From the NCBI GenBank assembly GCA_964547525.1, contig CAZJOD010000112.1, forward strand, positions 1-12,824: 12,824 nucleotides of DNA. Reading direction: 5' to 3'. Below the pieces are notes generated by a model, which was not told the DNA's origin, did no database searches, and worked only from the letters and a program-made list of their open reading frames with translations. Below are positions 7,388 through 12,824 of the stretch, piece after piece. The first letter of the stretch is position 1; each line of letters begins with the position of its first letter. This stretch comes from CAZJOD01 sp964547525 (GTDB lineage Bacteria > Bacillota > Clostridia > JAAYHZ01). The translations under genes were made by a program, and so were the position numbers.

Positions 7388-8563
7388 TTATGTATCGTTG
7401 AACACATCGTATTTTCCATACTTATCAAGCATTTTCATCACATAACGGTAGTTTTCAAAACTGACTGTGGGAGGAATGCTGTGGTCGGAATGGTATATGT
7501 AACCGCCGTCCTTCATTGCTTCGGTCACTTTACCGGCAATTTCCCTCTCAATGTCTTCAAAGCTTTTGGATAACTCAATTTCATTTATATTTCCCCAAAA
7601 TGTAAGATCCTTTTTGTACATACGTTTCAAATCCCTTACATCCATGCCGGTGTTAGCCTGCAAGGGCTGCACCACATCCACCCCGGCATCTATAAAATAA
7701 GGCAACAGGGTATCTATTTTTCCACAGCTGTGTATAAAAAAATAAATACCTTCCCTATGCAGAAAATCACCCAGCATTTTATGATAAGGCCATAATACTT
7801 CTTTGTATAAATCGGGTGAAAACAAAGTGGAATGGGTATACCCCAAATCTTCAATCATAAAATATCCGTCCGGTTTCATCCCCATGTCGATTGCGTGTTT
7901 TATGGTTTCTAAGGTTAAATGTGTTATGCTCTCAAACATTTCTTTCATAAGATTTTTATCACACAGCATGTCAACCAAAGACGAAGTATAGCCATGGTGC
8001 CTCCATGTTCCTTCAAAGGGGCCGTAGCCGTTTAACAACAAAAATTTATCCCTTTTACGGTATTTGTCAAATATAATTTTTGTTTCAGACCAAGAAGGAA
8101 TCCGGCTTGTTCTAAGAAAAAAGGATTCGTGGTCGATTCTGCTTGTATCGGACATGTCCGGAACAAATTTGCTTTTTATTTTTTCCCATGAGGTTCTATC
8201 GGGATTGACATGATTTATAAAATGCATAGTCGCCCCTTTGTTTTTAAATCGCTTGACAGTATAACCGCACCTGTCGGATATGATGCTATAGGTTTCATGA
8301 TCTTCCAATATTATCGGTGTAAATCGCATTGAATTGTCCAGATAAAACATATCAATATCAAATCCAAAATAATCACCGACTGTGTTCCCGATTATTTTGG
8401 TACCGCTTTCGAGCGTAAGGATTTCATATTTTTCTACCGGATCATAAGGTAATCCGGTAGCATGCCAATTGATAAGTGTATCTTCCCAAAAAGCATCGTA
8501 TTTCGGGATCCTATCCGCCTCTTTGTGTGCAATTATTCTCAAAACTCTTTCTTTACCCGTCAT
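7388..8563 (-). CDS. URO-D/MtaA-like protein (uroporphyrinogen decarboxylase fold, not HemE)
   Basis: A 391-residue member of the uroporphyrinogen decarboxylase superfamily, which also contains corrinoid-linked methyltransferases such as MtaA and CmuA. It starts MTGKERVLRIIAHKEADRIP, the form typical of non-HemE members, and lacks the RQAGRYLPEY region of true HemE. HSCG at residues 278-281 gives the His-x-Cys pair that binds zinc in the methyltransferases. The C-terminal YHSDHSIPP segment (H358, D360, H361) stands where those enzymes usually have their third, cysteine ligand. GNINE at about residue 320 matches the GN[IV] strand. The start ATG at 8563 has only a weak AGG six bases upstream. 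It heads the minus operon and is probably transcribed from the extended -10 box at 8631-8623. No corrinoid protein is seen in the window. It may demethylate a methylated sugar or act on an unrelated small molecule; the reaction is unknown. Confidence 0.8.
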   Translation of the reverse strand: MTGKERVLRIIAHKEADRIPKYDAFWEDTLINWHATGLPYDPVEKYEILTLESGTKIIGNTVGDYFGFDIDMFYLDNSMRFTPIILEDHETYSIISDRCGYTVKRFKNKGATMHFINHVNPDRTSWEKIKSKFVPDMSDTSRIDHESFFLRTSRIPSWSETKIIFDKYRKRDKFLLLNGYGPFEGTWRHHGYTSSLVDMLCDKNLMKEMFESITHLTLETIKHAIDMGMKPDGYFMIEDLGYTHSTLFSPDLYKEVLWPYHKMLGDFLHREGIYFFIHSCGKIDTLLPYFIDAGVDVVQPLQANTGMDVRDLKRMYKKDLTFWGNINEIELSKSFEDIEREIAGKVTEAMKDGGYIYHSDHSIPPTVSFENYRYVMKMLDKYGKYDVFNDT

Positions 8564-8602
8564 AAAAAACCTCGAATATAAAAGATTGTATCAAAGGAGT
8601 CG

Positions 8603-8618
8603 TTGCATTTATATGCAA
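8603..8618. promoter_or_regulatory. Candidate operator TTGCAT-TTAT-ATGCAA at the minus-strand start site
   Basis: A perfect 6-base inverted repeat, TTGCAT/ATGCAA, with a 4-base centre. It lies 4 bases beyond the minus-strand -10 box and so covers the expected transcription start, a typical repressor position. The regulator is unknown; the LacI-family protein in this window is a candidate but the link is not shown. Confidence 0.42.
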
Positions 8619-8622
8619 TATG

Positions 8623-8631
8623 ATTATATCA
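8623..8631 (-). promoter_or_regulatory. Extended -10 promoter for the URO-D/acetamidase/heparinase operon
   Basis: On the minus strand this reads TGATATAAT, a perfect extended -10 (TGnTATAAT) of the sigma-A type. No good -35 box lies 16-18 bases upstream, which extended -10 promoters can do without. The predicted start near 8616 leaves an untranslated leader of about 50 bases before the ATG at 8563. Confidence 0.55.
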
Positions 8632-8868
8632 TTTAGAGCTGTATTATGTATTAATATCGGATAATATATTAAAAAAGTTATATGTAATAACATGAAAGAA
8701 TTGTATGTATGAGGTAATGAATTTTGGAAAAATATTTATATCTTTTATGTTATACCGTTTTGCTCATCTACAGTCTCTTTTGCATTATTCCAAACCTTTA
8801 AAGCTCTTATTACAAGTTTTTTTGTGTGATAAAAAACTCCTTTGAAAGTTACATTTAACAAAATTGAA

Positions 8869-8886
8869 AATTGTTCGCGATAAATT
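8869..8886. promoter_or_regulatory. Candidate operator AATT-nn-TCGCGA-nn-AATT
   Basis: An 18-base palindrome with two mismatched positions on each side: AATT at 8869-8872, TCGCGA at 8875-8880 and AATT at 8883-8886. It sits at the -35 position of the plus-strand promoter and has a central CG, as many LacI-family operators do. Repressor binding here would block the polymerase. Inferred from symmetry and position. Confidence 0.4.
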
Positions 8887-8888
8887 AA

Positions 8889-8897
8889 TGGTATAAT
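8889..8897 (+). promoter_or_regulatory. Extended -10 promoter for the DUF3604-like gene
   Basis: TGGTATAAT is a perfect extended -10 (TGnTATAAT). A TTGTTC at 8871-8876 is a weak -35 with a short 15-base spacer. The start site would be near 8904, giving a leader of about 75 bases to the ATG at 8979. The leader contains imperfect AACC/GGTT pairing around 8926-8944. Confidence 0.57.
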
Positions 8898-8978
8898 TGA
8901 TACATATATAATTAATTAGATAAGAACCGGGTATCTTTTGGTTATGTACCGTATTAACATTGAAAAGGAGCAACACAA

Positions 8979-11189
8979 ATGAGATTCGATAGAATTATCC
9001 CACTATCAAGATTGGCTTTTCATCCAAACAATGATTATGCCGATATTGTTTTTTTTATACCCAAAATAGATCAGCCGAAACCTTTGCGGATATGGCTTTA
9101 CACATCATGTAAAGATCCGGTTGTAAAAATAGACGACTATGAGTTCGGCATATGTTCGGAGTATAATGAAGGCCTTAACAGGTGGATAGACTTAGGTGTT
9201 ACGGAAGAATTAAAAGGTCACTTCGGTCAATTACGTATATTTAACATGTCTTATGAAGAAGCCATGTCTTCGTGGTTTTTAATCACCGAGCAAATTTCAC
9301 TTCGTTTGTGTGGAGATATTGAAGATGCAGAGGAAATCTTATGGGGCATATCAAAAAAAGATGTGGGTCGTTCGAGTTTAACGCCGTCTATTGTTACCGG
9401 TGGCGAGCCTGTGGTATATACTATGACGTATCACCCCGGTGAACACGGTTTACCGGCCGGCACTAAAATGAGACTTGCCATACCACATTCCATGTCCGTT
9501 CCTCAGCAGGATGACCCGAATGAAGACGGATATATTTGTGTAAAAATATCCGACCCATTTTATGATGTATATATAGAAGATTTCTCATTAAGTAAGGAGT
9601 CGCATGTGGTAAACGATGTTATTTTGAATTTTCCAAAAGGCATCAAAAAGGAACATGTCTTAACCGTTCAATATAAATGCGATGTCACACCGATTTTTAA
9701 CGCCTATTATCCCTATGCGGAAAGAATGTACTGGTACATTCGACAAGCGCCGCTATCATTCGCGGTATGCGTACCTTCAAACAACAATTTTGTGGAGCCG
9801 TTATTAGGAAACGGACACTCAGTGGAATATAAGCCGGGTCCCTGCAAAAGACTGTTTTTAAATGTGCCGGGGCGAATCAAAGAAGGAACAAAAATACTAT
9901 GCCGTGGTGTGTTTACAGATAAATTCAGAAATACCCCTCCAAGCGGGTATCCTAATACCGATATTCGCTTATATTTATCATCCGGTGTAGAGGAAATTCA
10001 GGTGGATGAACCTATGAATTTCGATACTTTTTACTCCTTTAAAGTATATTTAAAGAACCTGTCTCCCGGTCGCTACAGATTGATTGCGAAAGATATAAAC
10101 ATGAGGATCATTTCAAAATCCAATCCTTTGGAAATCATGAATACTGACGACCGGAGAGATTCCATTTATTTTGGAGAAATACACGGCCACTGCGTTATGA
10201 GTGACGGAAGTGGTGAATATGTAGACATGTACCGGCATGCACGGGATGTAGGATGTTTGGACTTTGCCGCATCCGCTGATCATGCATGCTATTTTAGTGA
10301 TAACGAATGGGAATTGATGCAGTCCATTACAAATAGCTTTAACGATCCGGATAGGTTTGTCACTTTAATAGGTTTTGAATGGGCCGGAAAACAAGTACAC
10401 CGGAATGTCTATACTTGTGACGATTCGTTAAAATTGTTCCGTGGTATGTACGAACCCACGAGCAACATAGACAAGGTATACGGGTTTTTCAAGGGGAATG
10501 AGAATGTAGTTGCAGGACCACACGGAAGTATTGCTCATGGTATCAAGTGGGAATATCATGAACCTGAAGTAGAAAGATTTATCGAAATGTATTCCATGTG
10601 GGGCGCAAACGATTTCCCCGATAGTCCCCTTTTGTGCACAAGGGGATATCACCCGCCCAGAATGAAAACCGTTAATGAAATATTGGCAACAGGTGCGGTT
10701 TTAGGTTTTACGGGAGGTGGTGACTGTCATGAAGGTCGTTGTGGCTTCTCATGTGAAGATCCTGACGGTCAAGGAAAAACAAAACACACTTTTGCAGTGG
10801 GGTTGTCCTATCGATGCGGTTTAACCGGGGCACATATGAATCGTTTGGATCGAACCGACTTGATAAAAGCGATCAGAAACAGAAAAACCTATGCTACAAC
10901 CGGAGCTAAAATTTTATTAGATTTTGAAGTGAACGGGTTTAAACAAAGGGATTTAGGCTCTATGCAAACAGCTGTTAAAATAAAAGCGGATGTATGCGGA
11001 TGTGATGTAATATCACAAATTATTATTGTTAGAAACGGAGAGCGAATCCATTGTATTTCACCGAACGAAACGGATGCTGTTTTAGAATGGGAAGATCTGA
11101 ACCCGTTGCATACCAAAGTGTATTATTATGTGCAAGTCATACAAAAGGACGGACAAATGGCATGGTCTTCTCCGGTGTATCTATGCTAA
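8979..11189 (+). CDS. DUF3604/PHP-like metal-dependent hydrolase
   Basis: A 736-residue protein in two parts. Residues 1-395 are beta-rich, have no motif I recognise and probably form sandwich domains. Residues 396-690 resemble DUF3604, a PHP-type phosphoesterase relative. Likely metal ligands are H402 and H404 (EIHGHC), D434 and H435 (SADHA), E467 (GFEWAG), H515 (GPHGS), and D582 and H584 (GGGDCHEG). The segment RNRKTYATTGAKILLDF near residue 635 is the family's C-terminal hallmark, followed by a small beta domain. No signal peptide is present. The ATG is preceded by AAAAGGAG at 8963-8970, eight bases upstream. It is transcribed alone, away from the URO-D operon and under its own promoter. 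DUF3604 proteins have no widely established substrate. Here it may act on a phosphorylated or esterified sugar released by the lyase pathway, which is a guess from context. Confidence 0.85.
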   Translation: MRFDRIIPLSRLAFHPNNDYADIVFFIPKIDQPKPLRIWLYTSCKDPVVKIDDYEFGICSEYNEGLNRWIDLGVTEELKGHFGQLRIFNMSYEEAMSSWFLITEQISLRLCGDIEDAEEILWGISKKDVGRSSLTPSIVTGGEPVVYTMTYHPGEHGLPAGTKMRLAIPHSMSVPQQDDPNEDGYICVKISDPFYDVYIEDFSLSKESHVVNDVILNFPKGIKKEHVLTVQYKCDVTPIFNAYYPYAERMYWYIRQAPLSFAVCVPSNNNFVEPLLGNGHSVEYKPGPCKRLFLNVPGRIKEGTKILCRGVFTDKFRNTPPSGYPNTDIRLYLSSGVEEIQVDEPMNFDTFYSFKVYLKNLSPGRYRLIAKDINMRIISKSNPLEIMNTDDRRDSIYFGEIHGHCVMSDGSGEYVDMYRHARDVGCLDFAASADHACYFSDNEWELMQSITNSFNDPDRFVTLIGFEWAGKQVHRNVYTCDDSLKLFRGMYEPTSNIDKVYGFFKGNENVVAGPHGSIAHGIKWEYHEPEVERFIEMYSMWGANDFPDSPLLCTRGYHPPRMKTVNEILATGAVLGFTGGGDCHEGRCGFSCEDPDGQGKTKHTFAVGLSYRCGLTGAHMNRLDRTDLIKAIRNRKTYATTGAKILLDFEVNGFKQRDLGSMQTAVKIKADVCGCDVISQIIIVRNGERIHCISPNETDAVLEWEDLNPLHTKVYYYVQVIQKDGQMAWSSPVYLC

Positions 11190-11200
11190 ATATTTTTTTA

Positions 11201-11284
11201 ATGTGTATAGAATGTAGTCGTACAAGAAGGCTAAACGAGAGAGATTTGGGACGAACTTTTGAGAAAACAGGAGAAAATTTATGA
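11201..11284 (+). pseudogene. Possible C-terminal gene remnant overlapping the next start as ATGA
   Basis: A 27-codon frame beginning at an ATG with no good ribosome binding site and ending RTFEKTGENL. Its TGA overlaps the ATG of the next short frame as ATGA, the arrangement of coupled genes. It could be the tail of a lost gene in the same frame. It matches no family I can name, and chance is a real alternative. Confidence 0.22.
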
Positions 11285-11337
11285 ATCTTAATAACTTTGA
11301 GAGCTACATTGATAGAGTTAATATCTTATATAGCTAA
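11281..11337 (+). pseudogene. Short gene-start remnant (18 codons)
   Basis: AGGAG at 11269-11273 is seven bases before this ATG. The frame encodes MNLNNFESYIDRVNILYS and then stops. The start is weakly like the N-terminus of SWIM zinc-finger proteins (NNFE-YID-IL), but the match is too short to trust. The good ribosome binding site and abrupt end suggest the 5' end of a decayed gene, or a small peptide. Confidence 0.28.
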
Positions 11338-11380
11338 ACAAAGACATTTATTTTGTGTAGCTTTTCAGGAGGATATTTAT

Positions 11381-11431
11381 ATGCAAAATGGAATAGAAGA
11401 TTATTATGATCTGGTATATCAGCCTGTCTAA
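11381..11431 (+). pseudogene. Short gene-start remnant with very strong RBS (16 codons)
   Basis: AGGAGGA at 11367-11373 is seven bases before an ATG, a near-ideal ribosome binding site. The frame encodes only MQNGIEDYYDLVYQPV. I do not recognise it. Together with its neighbours it looks like the retained 5' end of a deleted gene; a real leader peptide or small protein is possible. Confidence 0.3.
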
Positions 11432-11445
11432 AGGAAGCATTGTAT

Positions 11446-11580
11446 ATGAGAATATTTGCATTGGAATTAAATAATGATATCAAAGGAGTAGACCAACGGA
11501 AGCAATATATTGAATCGATTATTGCAAAGTTGCAACACCCTGACTTAATAGTTTTTACCCGAGTTATCACTTTGCCGTAG
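11446..11580 (+). pseudogene. Truncated, frameshifted nitrilase-family (carbon-nitrogen hydrolase) remnant
   Basis: The 44-codon frame starts MRIFALELNNDIKG, then has RKQYIESIIAKL and PDLIV, an arrangement typical of the first 36 residues of nitrilase-superfamily proteins. Next should come the strand LPE that carries the catalytic glutamate. The frame reads VFTRVITLP instead, but removing one T from the run TTTTT at 11552-11556 restores VLPELSLC, the expected motif. The homology ends right after this, where normal family members continue for over 200 residues. It is thus both shifted and cut short. AGGAAG at 11432-11437 is eight bases before the ATG. After correction the frame stays open into the next gene and is in frame with its ATG at 11609, probably by chance. 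The protein cannot be active: it lacks the catalytic lysine and cysteine regions. Confidence 0.72.
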
Positions 11581-11608
11581 AAGAGAAAAATTTAAAGGAG
11601 GATTTGAT

Positions 11609-12721
11609 ATGTCACATAATATAACAGACCAATTTTATTGGAGTGATATCCCAAAGCAAAATAGTGAAAAACTGAGCGATGAAGAGAAATATAAAATAAT
11701 TGTCAGATGGGCAGGTAAAGCAAGAGGACAAAATCCACGTGTTTTTGATGCGTTAACCGAATGGGTGCTGGATGATTCTATGTGGAGTGACAATAAACTC
11801 GCGGAAAACGAGCAAATTTTGATGAAAGGTGTGTTTGCGCGGTTCAAAAAACAGAATGAACAAATTCGGATGTATTTGTCAGAATTACAGTCGTCCGGTG
11901 TGGTTAATGCGGCGGTGTTTAATGCTTTAGACAGATTTGATAATGAATTATCGGGAGTCTCCCATGATGAGCGACTGCGTGAGACGGTTGCCAAGATATT
12001 TGCTGATTTTTCCGTCATGCGGGAGCGTAGCATACGAGAGCTAATTGCAGGAAATAAAACAGGACCTACCGGAACGAATAGTGTAGATTTATTTGGATAT
12101 ATCAATTATTTAAAGGACTGTGATGCAGCGGTTCAGTGGGCGCTGTTTATGCCGGATGTGGTGAAGAAACAACAAAAAGGTTTCAAAGTGGACAGCTTTG
12201 AATACAAAAAAATGCCCGCCATGCGCTTTATCGGGCGAGAAAGCCGGGAAGGTGACGGCTTAGACAATATTGAGAACCGCAAGAAACTTTTTCACACTCT
12301 GGATGTCTTGAACGATTATAAAACGGACTTTGGCTATGATGTTTTGTTTATGCATCATTACGGACGGGGTGTGGATGTTGAGCCGTGGCATGGTTTTTGG
12401 GGACGGTTTATGAAGGCGGAAACCCCTGTGCCGGAAGGATTTGTCTATTTCGACTTCGTACCACATAGAGATCATAATAACTTCAAGGCGGGACCGCCGT
12501 TCTTATCGCAGTTTGCATATGCAACCTTCTCCGGTGAGATGGACGCTATGCATAAGCGCGAGGGCTATGACAGCGATGCCATGTACGATGTTACCAGAAA
12601 TACAATGCTTGGCCAAGGTGTAAACATTCCATATCCTGATAAATATTGGACTGCGGAAGTGTTTCTTGATGGATGTGATAAATACAGTACTGCTTATATG
12701 TTTAGTGCGGAGCTGTGTTAA
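11609..12721 (+). CDS. GyrI/AraC-type effector-binding-domain protein with uncharacterised helical N-terminus
   Basis: A 370-residue protein. Residues about 192-368 resemble the small-molecule-binding domain of GyrI-like proteins and of AraC-family regulators. FEYKKMPAMRFIGRE (197-211) is the typical first strand and helix. PEGFVYFDFVP (275-285) is the typical central strand, and YWTAEVFLDG (346-355) is the position of the conserved glutamate. Residues 1-190 are mostly helical, with long charged stretches, and show no helix-turn-helix that I can see, so the usual DNA-binding part is missing or replaced. It may sense a ligand without binding DNA. AAGGAGG at 11595-11601 precedes the ATG. It has a higher GC block (58% in 12361-12420) than the first operon, which hints at a different origin. 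The name is provisional; the domain call is moderate and the N-terminal domain is unassigned. Confidence 0.6.
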   Translation: MSHNITDQFYWSDIPKQNSEKLSDEEKYKIIVRWAGKARGQNPRVFDALTEWVLDDSMWSDNKLAENEQILMKGVFARFKKQNEQIRMYLSELQSSGVVNAAVFNALDRFDNELSGVSHDERLRETVAKIFADFSVMRERSIRELIAGNKTGPTGTNSVDLFGYINYLKDCDAAVQWALFMPDVVKKQQKGFKVDSFEYKKMPAMRFIGRESREGDGLDNIENRKKLFHTLDVLNDYKTDFGYDVLFMHHYGRGVDVEPWHGFWGRFMKAETPVPEGFVYFDFVPHRDHNNFKAGPPFLSQFAYATFSGEMDAMHKREGYDSDAMYDVTRNTMLGQGVNIPYPDKYWTAEVFLDGCDKYSTAYMFSAELC

Positions 12722-12732
12722 ATCATTGACGG

Positions 12733-12750
12733 TTAGCTATTAAAAGCTAA
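12733..12750 (+). repeat. Small inverted repeat after the effector-domain gene
   Basis: TTAGCT and AGCTAA form a 6-base stem with a 6-base loop, 12 bases after the stop codon. No T run follows, so it is not a convincing terminator and transcription may continue into the next gene. Confidence 0.25.
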
Positions 12751-12813
12751 AAAGACAAATAGTTGAGGTGATCAATTAAATAATTTTAATAGACATTGTG
12801 AAAGGAGCTAACT

Positions 12814-12824
12814 ATGAAGAAAAA
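12814..12824 (+). CDS. Start of a new gene, cut by the window edge
   Basis: AAAGGAG at 12801-12807 is six bases before an ATG followed by two lysine codons and the first bases of another codon. A start of Met-Lys-Lys is common for exported proteins with a signal peptide, such as transporter substrate-binding lipoproteins, but only three codons are visible. It is on the plus strand, 92 bases after the previous stop. Confidence 0.6.

Larger units (their letters stand above)
8564..8978. other. Divergent control region between the two 8.5-9 kb operons
   Basis: This 415-base AT-rich stretch separates divergently transcribed genes and probably holds both promoters, listed separately. It also holds minor palindromes: GTTAT-ATGTA-ATAAC at 8677-8691 and AGTTTTTT/AAAAAACT at 8815-8838. 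A 42-codon frame at 8717-8845 has its GAGG only two bases before ATG and is probably not a gene. Confidence 0.6.

Noticed and set aside
7388..8563. Housekeeping uroporphyrinogen decarboxylase (HemE)
   Set aside because: It lacks the HemE N-terminal substrate motif, has HSCG like methyl transferases, and no haem genes are nearby.
8717..8845. A 42-codon plus-strand frame starting MNFGKIFISF in the divergent region
   Set aside because: GAGG lies only two bases before its ATG, it is AT-rich with low-complexity leucine content, and it lies within the promoter region of the next gene.
8785..8976. A 63-codon minus-strand frame in the same divergent region
   Set aside because: It runs antisense through the predicted plus promoter, has no recognisable domain, and its start is at the 5' edge of the DUF3604 gene.
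11635..12105. A 156-codon minus-strand frame inside the effector-domain gene
   Set aside because: It is antisense to a gene with a strong ribosome binding site and recognisable domain, and shows no coding motif of its own.
1..12824. CRISPR array, tRNA, rRNA, insertion sequence or toxin-antitoxin genes
   Set aside because: No repeated spacer pattern, tRNA or rRNA signature, transposase motif or small paired regulator-toxin genes are visible.

Overview
The window looks like a carbohydrate-use and accessory region from a low-GC Gram-positive bacterium, most likely a clostridial Firmicute. The reasons are the AT-rich sequence, strong AGGAGG-type ribosome binding sites on almost every gene, a LacI-type regulator inside a sugar-enzyme operon, and extended -10 promoters. 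The standard genetic code applies: TGA ends the heparinase-like gene. The species cannot be named from this sequence alone.

Layout. (1) 44-4039, plus strand: a tightly spaced operon of a TIM-barrel glycoside-hydrolase-like protein, a LacI-family regulator and an M14 zinc carboxypeptidase-like protein. It probably continues from a gene left of the window, because a frame open from base 3 ends in an ATGA overlap with the first gene. (2) 4040-4349: a convergent intergenic region with two large inverted repeats. (3) 8563-4350, minus strand: an operon of a URO-D/MtaA-like protein, an acetamidase/formamidase-family protein and a heparinase II/III-like polysaccharide lyase. (4) 8564-8978: a divergent control region in which each side has a TGnTATAAT extended -10 box with a palindrome placed like an operator. 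(5) 8979-11189, plus strand: a DUF3604/PHP-like metal-dependent hydrolase. (6) 11190-11608: a stretch of short remnants, including a clear nitrilase-family N-terminus that is frameshifted and truncated. (7) 11609-12721: a protein with a GyrI/AraC-type effector-binding domain but no visible DNA-binding domain. (8) A new gene starts at 12814 and runs off the end.

How the genes may work together. None of the enzymes shows a signal peptide, so they probably act in the cytoplasm on imported oligosaccharides. The heparinase II/III-like lyase suggests an acidic, uronate-containing glycan. The glycoside-hydrolase-like protein, the acetamidase-type amidohydrolase, the URO-D-like protein (a family that includes methyl transferases) and the PHP-like hydrolase could remove linkages or substituents such as acyl, amide, methyl or ester groups. 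This is inference from co-location. The substrate is not shown by the sequence, and no transporter is seen in the window.
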